Source of the DNA: Glycomyces xiaoerkulensis
Lineage (GTDB): Bacteria > Actinomycetota > Actinomycetes > Mycobacteriales > Micromonosporaceae
Direction of reading: 5' to 3'
NCBI RefSeq assembly: GCF_002798405.1
Contig: NZ_PGGV01000028.1
Span: 27,415 to 91,414 of the forward strand
DNA length: 64,000 nucleotides
Position numbers and translations under genes: made by a program. The notes under the pieces are model-generated. The model made no database searches. It saw only the letters and a list, made by a program, of their open reading frames with translations, and was not told the DNA's origin. This document shows positions 17,242 to 25,669 of this stretch, piece by piece; within the stretch, counting starts at the first letter, position 1; each line of letters starts with the position of its first letter.

Positions 17242-17535
17242 CTAGCGGATCGCGCTCCCGACGACGAAGTCCATCAGGATCCACACGATCAGCAGCAGCG
17301 CCAGGAACGCCAGATCAATGGATACAGTACCAAGCTTGAGGGGAGGGATCACCTTCCTCAACCCCTTCAGGGGCGGGTCGGTCACGCTGAAGACCGTCTC
17401 GAGCAAGGCCGCGGCGCGGGGGCCGGGGTGCCATCGCCGCGAGAACTGGACGACCACGCTGCCGACCAGACGGGCGAGCAGGAAGAGGTAGAAGCCGAAG
17501 AGCGCCAGATAGACGAGCTGAAGTGCCAAGTTCAC
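17242..17535 (-). CDS. YggT-family membrane protein
   Basis: A 97-residue protein with two hydrophobic helices (about 4-28 and 72-94) joined by a loop holding FSVTDPPLKGLRKVIPP, the YggT signature. It starts with GTG. YggT genes lie between sepF and divIVA in many Gram-positive bacteria. The family is linked to osmotic or division-related membrane functions, but its biochemical role is unclear. Confidence 0.9.
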   Translation of the reverse strand: MNLALQLVYLALFGFYLFLLARLVGSVVVQFSRRWHPGPRAAALLETVFSVTDPPLKGLRKVIPPLKLGTVSIDLAFLALLLIVWILMDFVVGSAIR

Positions 17536-17554
17536 GGTCGCCAGTATTCCTCAG

Positions 17555-18121
17555 TCACGACTGGTTGAAGAAACCGCCCTCCGCGATCTTGGCCTTGTCC
17601 TCAGCGGTCACCTGAACATGGGGAGGAGAGAGCAAGAACACCCGATTGGTGACTCGCTCGAAAGATCCTCGTGTCCCGAAGATCAGCCCGGCTGCGAAGT
17701 CGACCAGCCGCTTGGCGTCGGCCTCCTCCATCTCCGAGAGGTTCATGATGACCGGGGTGCCGTCGCGGTAGCGCTCGCCGATGGTGCGCGCCTCGTTGTA
17801 GGTCGTCGGGTGCAGCGTGGTGATCCGGTAGTTCGCGGCCGAGCGCTCCTCCTGCTCGGGCACGGCCCGCACCGGGGCGGACTCCGCGAGCGCGAGGTTG
17901 TCCCGGGTCAGGGGCGTGACCGACCCGGCGCCGCGGTTGAGCTGACGGACGGTCCCGCGGTCCTCGCGGCCGATGCGGCCGGTGGTCCGCTGGGTGTGGC
18001 GGCTACTGCGGGCCGGTGCTTCGTCCGCGAACTCGTCGCCGTCGTCGTAGCCGCGGTAGCCGCGGTCCTCCTCGTCTTCGATGAGGCCGAGCCAAACGCC
18101 TGCCTTCCGCATCGCGCCCAT
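17555..18121 (-). CDS. sepF: cell division protein SepF
   Basis: A 188-residue protein. The N-terminus [14 protein letters not shown] is the amphipathic membrane-binding helix. A charged linker follows, and the C-terminal SepF domain (about residues 95-180) carries [20 protein letters not shown] and [10 protein letters not shown]. In actinobacteria, which lack FtsA and ZipA, SepF anchors FtsZ filaments to the membrane. A GAGGAGGGAGC site precedes the ATG. It lies two genes from ftsZ, as expected. Confidence 0.94.
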   Translation of the reverse strand: MGAMRKAGVWLGLIEDEEDRGYRGYDDGDEFADEAPARSSRHTQRTTGRIGREDRGTVRQLNRGAGSVTPLTRDNLALAESAPVRAVPEQEERSAANYRITTLHPTTYNEARTIGERYRDGTPVIMNLSEMEEADAKRLVDFAAGLIFGTRGSFERVTNRVFLLSPPHVQVTAEDKAKIAEGGFFNQS

Positions 18122-18257
18122 CGATCGTGCTCCCTCCTCGGGCCGCCCTGTTGAGTCAGGTACGCGGTCTCATCCTAGCGCCGACTCCTTACACGCATGT
18201 GTTTTCAGTGGGATATTAGACCGCCCCCGGCGGCTGAATCTCGGATATTTCAATACC

Positions 18258-18968
18258 TTACGCCATGGGCCCGCGAGTGCCGAGTACGTTTCTGCCCAGT
18301 CTGACCATTGTGGCCCCAGCGGCTACGGCTGCCCGGAAGTCGCCGCTCATGCCGGCGCTGATCTCGGTGGCGGCCGGTTCGACGCGTTGCACGTTCTGGG
18401 AGCATTCGGCAAGCAGCTCAAAGGCTTTGGCCGAGTCCCAGCCGAGCGGGGCGACGGCCATGACCCCGCGCAGGCGCAGCGACTCGGCCGCCGCGATCCG
18501 CTCGGCGAGCGCGGTCGTCTCGGCGGCCGGGGTGCCGCCTCGGGAGGTGTCGCCGTCGAGGCTCACTTGTATGAGGGAGTCGAGAACGCGCGATTCGGCG
18601 GCGGCGGCCTTGTCGAGGGCGTCGACCAGGCGGACGCGGTCGACCGAGTGGACCCAGTCAGCGTAGCGCGCCACCGAGCGGGCCTTGTTGCGCTGCAACT
18701 GCCCGACGAAGTGCCAGGTGGGCCGGAGCCCCTGCGCGGCGAGTTCGGCGGCCTTCGGCGCGGCCTCCTGGTCGCGGTTCTCCCCCAGGTCGCTCTGGCC
18801 CGCCTCGAGGAGGATGGCGGCGTCGGAGGCGGGGAAGGTCTTGGTGACCACGATGAGCCGCACCGAATCCGGTTCGCGTCCGGCTTCGGCGCACGCGGCG
18901 GCCACGTCCTCGCGCGTCCGGTCCAGGCCGGCCCGCAGCCGGTCGCGTCGGTCGGCGTCAGGAGCCAT
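18258..18968 (-). CDS. PLP homeostasis protein, YggS/PLPBP family
   Basis: A 236-residue alanine-racemase-like TIM barrel. The PLP Lys is in LIVVTKTFP, and [11 protein letters not shown] and GMSGDF are signatures. The family binds pyridoxal phosphate and balances vitamin B6 and amino-acid pools. It overlaps the end of ftsZ by 11 bp. In many actinobacteria a laccase-domain gene (ylmD/pgeF) sits between ftsZ and this gene; here it is missing. Confidence 0.93.
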   Translation of the reverse strand: MAPDADRRDRLRAGLDRTREDVAAACAEAGREPDSVRLIVVTKTFPASDAAILLEAGQSDLGENRDQEAAPKAAELAAQGLRPTWHFVGQLQRNKARSVARYADWVHSVDRVRLVDALDKAAAAESRVLDSLIQVSLDGDTSRGGTPAAETTALAERIAAAESLRLRGVMAVAPLGWDSAKAFELLAECSQNVQRVEPAATEISAGMSGDFRAAVAAGATMVRLGRNVLGTRGPMA

Positions 18969-20064
18969 TCTTGAGGAAGTCCGGCACGTCCACGTCGTCG
19001 AACAGGACCTTGCGCGGCTCCGGGGTCGAGGGCTCCCGGGTCGGCGGGGACTCGTCGCGCGGTTCGGAATCGTGCTCGTGGATCGCGATGGGCTTGCGGC
19101 CGAGCTCGAAATCGGACTCGTCGGTCTCGAAGCCGGCGGCTATCACCGTCACGCGGGCCTCCTCGCCGAGTGCGTCGTCGATGACCGCGCCGAAGATGAT
19201 GTTGGCGTCGGTGTGGGCGCAGTCGGAGACGAGTTCGGCGGCGTCGTTGATCTCGAACAGTCCGAGGTCGGAGCCGCCGGCGATCGACAGGAGCACCCCG
19301 CGGGCGCCTTCCATGCTCTGCTCGAGCAGAGGGGACTCGATCGCGGCGCGTGCGGCTTCGACGGCGCGGCTCTCCCCTCTGGCCGAACCTATGCCCATCA
19401 GTGCGGAACCGGCGCCGCTCATGACGCTCTTGACGTCGGCGAAGTCGAGGTTGATCAGGCCCGGCGTGGTGATGAGGTCGGTGATGCCCTGGACACCGGA
19501 GAGCAGCACCTGATCAGCGAGACGGAAGGCGTCCATCATGGAGATGGAGCGGTCGCCGAGGTGGAGCAGCCGGTCGTTGGGGATGACGATCAGCGTGTCG
19601 CACTCGTTGCGCAGATCCTCTATTCCCGTCACGGCCTGGGTCTGGCGGCGTTTGCCCTCGAAGGCGAACGGGCGGGTGACCACCCCTATGGTGAGCGCAC
19701 CGAGCTTGCGGGCGATGTTGGCGATGACCGGAGCCCCGCCGGTGCCGGTGCCGCCGCCCTCTCCACAGGTGACGAATACCATGTCGGCGCCCTTGAGGAC
19801 CTCTTCGATCTCGTCGCGGTGGTCCTCGCAGGCCTTCGCGCCGACTTCGGGGTTGGCCCCGGCGCCGAGGCCGCGGGTGAGCTCGCGGCCGACGTCGAGT
19901 TTGACGTCGGCGTCGCTCATCAGCAGTGCCTGCGCGTCGGTGTTGATCGCGATGAACTCGACGCCTTTGAGTCCGGCCTCGATCATCCGGTTGACAGCAT
20001 TGACTCCGCCGCCTCCGACTCCAACGACTTTGATGACGGCGAGGTAGTTGTGCGGTGGTGTCAT
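18958..20064 (-). CDS. ftsZ: cell division protein FtsZ
   Basis: A 368-residue tubulin-like GTPase that forms the division ring. [15 protein letters not shown] opens the nucleotide site, [15 protein letters not shown] is the tubulin signature, and [11 protein letters not shown] is the T7 loop. After a short acidic/Pro linker the conserved C-terminal tail ends in [11 protein letters not shown], the site that binds SepF. ATG 20064 is preferred over an upstream in-frame codon because it gives the conserved start before [12 protein letters not shown] purine-rich GGAAGGAAGG lies upstream. Confidence 0.97.
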   Translation of the reverse strand: MTPPHNYLAVIKVVGVGGGGVNAVNRMIEAGLKGVEFIAINTDAQALLMSDADVKLDVGRELTRGLGAGANPEVGAKACEDHRDEIEEVLKGADMVFVTCGEGGGTGTGGAPVIANIARKLGALTIGVVTRPFAFEGKRRQTQAVTGIEDLRNECDTLIVIPNDRLLHLGDRSISMMDAFRLADQVLLSGVQGITDLITTPGLINLDFADVKSVMSGAGSALMGIGSARGESRAVEAARAAIESPLLEQSMEGARGVLLSIAGGSDLGLFEINDAAELVSDCAHTDANIIFGAVIDDALGEEARVTVIAAGFETDESDFELGRKPIAIHEHDSEPRDESPPTREPSTPEPRKVLFDDVDVPDFLKNGS

Positions 20065-20140
20065 CGCGTCTGCCTTCCTTCCCTGACCGGCCCCATGGTG
20101 CGACAAACGGGATGTGCGTGCACCCCGCTCCTCCCTAACG

Positions 20141-20875
20141 CTAACTCACAGTGGGTGCATCCGGTGCGCTGACATCGACATGTTCGTACCCGCTCGCCAA
20201 CAATCGATCGGCGACGCGAGCTTTCTTGTCGTTCTGCGATCCGTCGCCCCACACGAGCGTCCGTCCACCTTCGAGTTGGAGGGTGACGGCGGCGGGGGAC
20301 GGGGTCGACACCCGTTCGACCTCATCGGCGAGGCCGGACGGAAGTGCCTGCAGGACTGCGAGGGTCTCGAGCGTGGCGAGGTCGTCCGGTCCGGGCTCGG
20401 CGAGTTCGACCTTCCAAATTGACTCGGATATCTCACCGACTCGGTCGAACACGACCCCTTCGGAATCGACCATGAGAAAAGTCTCGTCCCCCGACGGCAC
20501 CGCCAGATACGGATCGCGTTCGGTCACTTCGATGAGCACCGAACGAGGCCAGGAGCGGGCGACGCGGACCGATTTCACCGCCGGCAACGAGGCGACTTCG
20601 TCGGCGATGGCTTCGAGATCGGCGCGGAGGATCGACCGATCGAGGTATTCGTCGGCCGCCTCGGCGACCTCGCCGGGGTCGAGGACGCCGGTTCCGGAGA
20701 CGCGGACCTCCTTGAGGGCGAACAGCGGCGTGGTCCACACCAGGACGAAGGCCAGGACGAGCGTGGCGGCGACGGCCAAGAGCAACCATCGCAGGCGCCG
20801 GCCCGGCAGGCGGCGGCGCATGACGTGGACGAGTCTCCACGGTCCCGCTTCGGTCGCTTCGCGTCCACCCGGCAT
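20141..20875 (-). CDS. ftsQ: cell division protein FtsQ
   Basis: About 244 residues. A basic cytoplasmic N-terminus ([12 protein letters not shown]) precedes one membrane helix (residues about 28-50). A POTRA domain follows with [17 protein letters not shown], then the FtsQ beta domain with [14 protein letters not shown]. FtsQ links FtsL/FtsB to the divisome outside the membrane. The start could be 18 codons later at 20821. The gene is divergent from the siderophore-interacting gene, so it needs its own promoter in the 97 bp between them, separate from the mur genes. Confidence 0.92.
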   Translation of the reverse strand: MPGGREATEAGPWRLVHVMRRRLPGRRLRWLLLAVAATLVLAFVLVWTTPLFALKEVRVSGTGVLDPGEVAEAADEYLDRSILRADLEAIADEVASLPAVKSVRVARSWPRSVLIEVTERDPYLAVPSGDETFLMVDSEGVVFDRVGEISESIWKVELAEPGPDDLATLETLAVLQALPSGLADEVERVSTPSPAAVTLQLEGGRTLVWGDGSQNDKKARVADRLLASGYEHVDVSAPDAPTVS

Positions 20876-20933
20876 CGCTCGATGATGCCATGAGCGGGCC
20901 GGGAGGGGGTGGCGACATGCCCGGGGCCTCATA

Positions 20934-20952
20934 TAAGGTTAGGCAAACCTTA
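20934..20952 (+). promoter_or_regulatory. IdeR/DmdR iron box
   Basis: TAAGGTTAGGCAAACCTTA matches the 19-bp DtxR/IdeR consensus at 16 of 19 positions and is itself a near-perfect inverted repeat. It overlaps a TATAAG sequence (20932-20937) and ends 20 bp before the GTG of the siderophore-interacting gene. Iron-dependent repression is expected. It also lies about 60 bp upstream of ftsQ on the other strand. Confidence 0.85.
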
Positions 20953-20972
20953 TTCACCTGGAGGAGGAGCGA

Positions 20973-21893
20973 GTGACTACGCAGACCGCCGAGGCCGTGC
21001 CCGAGACCGTCCGCCCCTGGCAGCCGTTCCGGTGCCGGGTGCAGGCGCTCCGGCGGCTGAGCCCGTCGTTCCTGCGGGTCACCTTCGGCGCCGAGGGGCT
21101 GCGTCACTTCGCCGACAACGGCTTCGACCAGCGCATCAAACTCATCTTCCCGGCCCCGGCCTGCGGATTCGACAAGCTGCCGGTGAGTGACCGCTGGTAC
21201 TCCGAGCTGCGGGCACTGCCCGACGACGAGCGGTGCCGGGTGCGAACCTACACGGTCCGGGCGGTCCGACGCGACCTCGGCGAGGTCGATGTGGACATGG
21301 TGATCCACGAGCCCGAATCCGGCTGCGACGCCCCGGCGCTGCGGTGGGCGCTCGGCGCGTCCGTCGGCGACGAACTGGTGCTGCTGGGCCCGGACGCGCG
21401 CTTCGGAGGCGTCCACGGCGGCATCGATTTTCATGCGCCGGCCGGCGCCGAACTCCTGATCGGCGGCGACGAAACGGCGGCTCCGGCGATCGCCGCCATC
21501 CTGGAGCGACTGCCGACAACGGCCCGCGGCCGGGTCTTCATCGAGGTCCCGACCGCCGCGGACGCACTCGAGCTCGACCGGCCGCCCCAGGTCGAGGTGC
21601 ACTGGCTCGCCCGCGGCGGCGCGTGGGGCGAGCGGCTCGTCCCGGCCGTGACCGCGGCAGCCGAAGGGCTCGACCTGACCCCGCAGCCGCAAGAGGTCGA
21701 CGAGATCGACGTCGACCGGCAGCTCCTGTGGGAGGCACCGGAGCAGGCCGGCGCCTGCGGCGCCTACGCGTGGGTGGCGGCCGAGGCCGGCGCGGTCAAA
21801 TCGATCCGCCGCACGCTCCGCAGAGAGCTGGGCCTGCCCAAGGAGTGCGGGGCCTTCATGGGCTACTGGCGCGCCGGCCGCGCGGCCGACTAG
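20973..21893 (+). CDS. siderophore-interacting protein (FAD-dependent ferric reductase type)
   Basis: A 306-residue SIP-family flavoprotein. The FAD-binding barrel carries CRVRTYTVRAVRRD, and the NAD(P)H-binding part has LLIGGDETAAPAIAAIL and ends in YAWVAAEAGAVKSIRR. These cytosolic enzymes reduce ferric siderophores to free the iron. GTG is preceded by GGAGGAGG and, further up, by an IdeR box. The gene stands alone and opposite in strand between ftsQ and murC, in the middle of the dcw cluster. No transporter or siderophore genes are nearby. Confidence 0.93.
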   Translation: MTTQTAEAVPETVRPWQPFRCRVQALRRLSPSFLRVTFGAEGLRHFADNGFDQRIKLIFPAPACGFDKLPVSDRWYSELRALPDDERCRVRTYTVRAVRRDLGEVDVDMVIHEPESGCDAPALRWALGASVGDELVLLGPDARFGGVHGGIDFHAPAGAELLIGGDETAAPAIAAILERLPTTARGRVFIEVPTAADALELDRPPQVEVHWLARGGAWGERLVPAVTAAAEGLDLTPQPQEVDEIDVDRQLLWEAPEQAGACGAYAWVAAEAGAVKSIRRTLRRELGLPKECGAFMGYWRAGRAAD

Positions 21894-21901
21894 CCCGCCG
21901 C

Positions 21902-23311
21902 TCAGGCGAGGAGGTCGTCGGGCATCAGGGAGATCGGCGGGGCGCCCATCGTGACCACCACGTCACCGGGCTCGGCCATCGCGCGCACCGCCCCCGGCAC
22001 GTCGCCCCACTCGGCGACGAAGACCTTGTCGGCCTCGGGCAGGTCGATCGCGTCCCGCAGCGCCTCGCCGCCCTCCCCCTCGGGGATCCGCTCGCCCGGA
22101 CCGAAGATCTCCATCACCACGGCCTTGTCGGCCAGGGACAGCGCCTCGGCGATCTCGGCGCGCATCTCGACGGTGCGGTAGACCCGGTAGGGCAGGAACA
22201 CCACGATGAGCCGCCCCGGCGAGGCGACCTCCTTGAGCGTCTTGACCGCCTCGGTCATCGCGGTCGGGTGGTAGGCGTACTCGTCGTACACCCGGTACCC
22301 GCCGGTCTCGCCGCGGTTCTCGAACCGGCGCTTGACGCCGCCGAACGAGGCGATGCCCTTGGCGATCACGTCGGCGTCGAGGCCGATGTGGAGCCCGACG
22401 GCGATCGCCGCCGCCGAGTTCAGCGCGATGTGCGCGCCCGGCATCGGAAGGTGGAAGCGCCCCAGCCGCTCGCCGTGGAGCAGCACCGTGTAGTCAACGC
22501 CGTCCCTGTGGGACTCGACCTCCCCGATCCTGATGTCGGCGTCCTCGGCGAAGCCGTAGGTCGCCACGGCCCGGCCCTCGGCACGGAACCGCTCGGCCAG
22601 CCCCGCGGTCCCCGGGCTGTCGGCGCACAGGACCAGCAGGCCGTTCTCACTGGTGTGGCGGCAGAACCGCTCGAACGCCGCCGTCAGCGCCTCCATGTCG
22701 CCGTACGTGTTCAGGTGGTCGAGATCGACGTTGGTGACCACGCCGATCTCCGGCCGGTAGCGCAGGAAGGACCGGTCGGACTCGTCGGCCTCGGCCACGA
22801 AGTGCTCACCGGACCCGTGCGCGCCGGCGTGGGCGCCGATGATCTCGCCGCCGTTGACATAGGACGGGTCCTTGCCGGCGTACCGCAGCATCTGGACGAT
22901 GATCGCCGTGGTCGTGGTCTTGCCATGGGTCCCGGTCACCACGATCGACTCGAGCCCGGTCATCGCCGCGGCCAGCGCCTCCGAACGGTGGTACACGCGG
23001 ATGCCGCGCCGCCGCGCCTCGGCCACTTCCAGGTGGTCGTCGTTGTGGGCGGTGGAGCGGACCACGGTGTCGACGCCGTCGAGGTTCGAGGCGGCGTGCT
23101 CGCGGTGGAGGTCGACGCCGAGCCGTTCGAGCTCGGGCAGGCTCGGCCAGTCCTTCAGCTCCGAGCCCGACACCGGCAGTCCGCGCGTGGCGTACAGGCG
23201 GGTGAGGCCGTTCATGCCGACGCCGCCGACGCCGATGAACAGGGTGCGACCGAGGTCCTCGGCGGTGACGCCCTCGTCGATCGGCGAGGTCAGGTCGTTG
23301 GATCCGGTCAC
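21902..23311 (-). CDS. murC: UDP-N-acetylmuramate--L-alanine ligase
   Basis: A 469-residue Mur ligase that adds L-Ala to UDP-MurNAc. LFIGVGGVGMNGLTR opens the nucleotide-sugar domain, VVTGTHGKTTTTA is the ATP loop, and EADESDRSF and NVDLDHLNTYG are conserved. Two C-terminal motifs depart from the family: DDYxHHPT reads DEYAYHPT, and FQPHxYSRT reads FLPYRVYRT, so two His are Tyr. The GTG start overlaps the murG stop (GTGA). Gene order supports MurC despite these changes. Confidence 0.92.
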   Translation of the reverse strand: MTGSNDLTSPIDEGVTAEDLGRTLFIGVGGVGMNGLTRLYATRGLPVSGSELKDWPSLPELERLGVDLHREHAASNLDGVDTVVRSTAHNDDHLEVAEARRRGIRVYHRSEALAAAMTGLESIVVTGTHGKTTTTAIIVQMLRYAGKDPSYVNGGEIIGAHAGAHGSGEHFVAEADESDRSFLRYRPEIGVVTNVDLDHLNTYGDMEALTAAFERFCRHTSENGLLVLCADSPGTAGLAERFRAEGRAVATYGFAEDADIRIGEVESHRDGVDYTVLLHGERLGRFHLPMPGAHIALNSAAAIAVGLHIGLDADVIAKGIASFGGVKRRFENRGETGGYRVYDEYAYHPTAMTEAVKTLKEVASPGRLIVVFLPYRVYRTVEMRAEIAEALSLADKAVVMEIFGPGERIPEGEGGEALRDAIDLPEADKVFVAEWGDVPGAVRAMAEPGDVVVTMGAPPISLMPDDLLA

Positions 23312-24420
23312 GCGTGCGCCACCGCCTTCAGCGTGAACTGGCGCAGGGCCTCGTCGCCGTCGGAGCGGCCGAAGTCGGCCGAGGCCCGGGCCATCTCCCC
23401 CAACCTGCCGCGGTCGCTCATCAACGGGATCAGATTCGCCTCGATCCAGGCCGGGTCGAGCTTCTCGTCGTCGCAGAAGATCGCGCCGCCGGCGGCCACG
23501 ACCGGGCCGGCGGTCCGGTACTGCTCCCGGTTGCCCCACGGCATCGGCACGAACACCGTCGGCAGGCCGAGAGCGGTCACCTCGGCGACGGTCATGGAAC
23601 CGCCGCGGCCCATCACCATGTCGGCGGCGGCGTAGCCGAGCTCCATCTCGTTGAGGTACGGCAGGGTCCGGTAGGCCACCGGCAGGCCGTCGGGGACGTG
23701 GACCGGCTCCTCGCGGCGGGCCCCGATGATGTGCAGGACCTGGATGCCCCGGCCGGTCAGGGCCCGGGCGGCGCCGGAGACGGCCTGGTTGATGGAGTCG
23801 GCGCCCTGGGACCCGCCGTAGACGAACAGGGTGGGCCGGGCCGGGTCGAGTCCGAAGCGGGCGCAGGCCTCGGCGCGGCGGGCGCCGCGGTCGAGCTGGG
23901 AGATCGCCGGGCGCAGCGGCACGCCGGTGATGGTGCCGTCGGCCAGCAGCGGGGAGGTCCGCGGCAGGTGCGGGAAGCCGAGCGCCAGATTGTCGCTGAA
24001 CTTCAGGGCGAGCTTGTTGGCCACGCCCGGCGGGTCGTTGAACTCGAAGACGACCATCGGGGTCTTGCGGCGCCACGCCGACAGGTAGGCGGGCACGGCG
24101 ACGTAGCCGCCGAACCCGACCACGGCGTCGGCCTCGACCTCGTCGAGGATCGCGCGGGTGGCCTTCATGGCCTTGAGCATCCGCGGGGCGGTGAGCAGCA
24201 GGTCGAGGTTGACCTTGCGCGGGAGCTGGTGCGCCGGGACGTTGCGCAGGTCGTATCCGGCCTTCGGGATGAGGTCGTTCTCCAGGCCCTTCTCGGTGCC
24301 GAGGCAGGTGATGCGGATCTGGGGGTCGTGGCGGCGGAGGCAGTCGGCGTAGGCCAGGAGCGGGTAGATGTGGCCGCCGGTGCCGCCACCGGCTAGCACG
24401 ACCGAACGGAGCTGTGGCAC
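23308..24420 (-). CDS. murG: UDP-GlcNAc transferase MurG (lipid II synthesis)
   Basis: A 370-residue GT28 glycosyltransferase that adds GlcNAc to lipid I on the cytoplasmic face. LAGGGTGGHIYP, VVGFGGYVAVP, YGGSQGADSIN and NREQYRTAG follow the family. The usual HEQN motif is FEFN (residues 125-128), keeping Glu and Asn but losing His and Gln. The GTG start lies one base after the ftsW stop. A longer frame through ftsW sequence is not plausible. Confidence 0.93.
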   Translation of the reverse strand: MPQLRSVVLAGGGTGGHIYPLLAYADCLRRHDPQIRITCLGTEKGLENDLIPKAGYDLRNVPAHQLPRKVNLDLLLTAPRMLKAMKATRAILDEVEADAVVGFGGYVAVPAYLSAWRRKTPMVVFEFNDPPGVANKLALKFSDNLALGFPHLPRTSPLLADGTITGVPLRPAISQLDRGARRAEACARFGLDPARPTLFVYGGSQGADSINQAVSGAARALTGRGIQVLHIIGARREEPVHVPDGLPVAYRTLPYLNEMELGYAAADMVMGRGGSMTVAEVTALGLPTVFVPMPWGNREQYRTAGPVVAAGGAIFCDDEKLDPAWIEANLIPLMSDRGRLGEMARASADFGRSDGDEALRQFTLKAVAHA

Positions 24421-24421
24421 T

Positions 24422-25669
24422 TCAAGGCTTTCTGGTCGTAGGGACGGAATCGGGGTTCTCGGTTGGTGCGGGCGGCAGCGGGGCCCACAGGAAGCGTACG
24501 AGGCGGGACGGGTTGCGCGCCCGCAGCGCACGGGCGGCCTCGGGTTCGGCGCGTGCGAACCCGGCGAGCATGCCGACCGCGGCGAGGACGACGACCAGGG
24601 CCGTGCCCCCGTCGGAGATGAACGGCAGCGGGACCCCGGTGATGGGGATGAGTCCGAGGACGCCGCCGATGTTGATGAACGCCTGGCCGGCCAGCCAGAT
24701 CGTGACGCCGGAGGCGACGAGCATGCGGAACGGGTCCTCCGAGCGCCGCGCGATGCGGAACCCGGTGTAGACCAGGACTCCGAACAGCGCGAGGATCACC
24801 AGGCACCCGACCACGCCGAGTTCCTCGGCGATGAGCGCGAAGATGAAGTCGTTGTGGCCGTTGGGCAGCCACTCCCACTTCTGGCGGCTCTCGCCGAGGC
24901 CGACGCCGAACCAGCGGCCGTCGGCGATCGCGTAGTAGCCCTGGATGGCCTGGTAGCCCCAGGTGTCGGCGTACTCCTCGGGCCGGTTGAACGACAGGAT
25001 GCGCTCCATGCGGTAGCCCTCGAAGAGGATCAGCAGCGCCGAGCCGACCAGGGCGATCGAGAACAGGGTCCCGAGGATGCGCATCGGGACTCCCGCCGAC
25101 CACAGCAGCCCGATGAACATGGTGACGATGATGATCATCGTGCCCAGATCGGAGTAGCCGATGACGACCATCACCAGGCCCGCGAGGGGGAACAGCGGGA
25201 CGGCCAGGTCGCGCCAGGAGGCGATGCGGGGTCCGAGCCGCACCAGGGAGTCGGCCACCCACAGCAGCAGCGCGAACTTGGCGATCTCGGCGGGCTGGAA
25301 CTGGACCGGGCCGACGTGGATCCACAGGTCGTCGGTGCCGACCACCGCGGTCCCGAAGTCCGGCGCCAGCAGGACCACGCCGAGCAGGAACGACAGCACC
25401 ACCAGGGGCCTGGCGATGCCGCGGTAGGTGCGCACCGGCAGCCGCTGGGCGACCCAGAAGGCGACCAGCCCGATCACGGCCCACGTGGCCTGCCGGAGGA
25501 TGACGGCGAACGCCGAGCCCTGCTGGGCGTACGACTCGACCATCGTCGCCGAGAACACCATGACCAGGCCGACGGTCAGCAGCAGGGCGCTGGCGGACAG
25601 CAGCAGGTAGTAGGAGGCCAGCGGCCGGTCGAGGAGGCCGCGCAGCGTATCGAGGAACCCGCTTCTCAC
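24422..25669 (-). CDS. ftsW: peptidoglycan polymerase FtsW (SEDS family)
   Basis: A 415-residue protein with about ten membrane helices. SEDS signatures are GPVQFQPAEIAKFALL, GLGESRQKWEWLPNGHNDFI and TGVPLPFISDGGT. The SEDS catalytic Asp is probably in GYSDLGTM. FtsW polymerises glycan strands at the septum with a class B PBP; that partner (ftsI) is not in this cluster. GTG start overlaps the murD stop (GTGA). Confidence 0.94.
   Translation of the reverse strand: MRSGFLDTLRGLLDRPLASYYLLLSASALLLTVGLVMVFSATMVESYAQQGSAFAVILRQATWAVIGLVAFWVAQRLPVRTYRGIARPLVVLSFLLGVVLLAPDFGTAVVGTDDLWIHVGPVQFQPAEIAKFALLLWVADSLVRLGPRIASWRDLAVPLFPLAGLVMVVIGYSDLGTMIIIVTMFIGLLWSAGVPMRILGTLFSIALVGSALLILFEGYRMERILSFNRPEEYADTWGYQAIQGYYAIADGRWFGVGLGESRQKWEWLPNGHNDFIFALIAEELGVVGCLVILALFGVLVYTGFRIARRSEDPFRMLVASGVTIWLAGQAFINIGGVLGLIPITGVPLPFISDGGTALVVVLAAVGMLAGFARAEPEAARALRARNPSRLVRFLWAPLPPAPTENPDSVPTTRKP

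Noticed and set aside
15694..17568. Long plus-strand frame opposite divIVA and yggT
   Set aside because: Shadow of real minus-strand genes; no motif or ribosome site.
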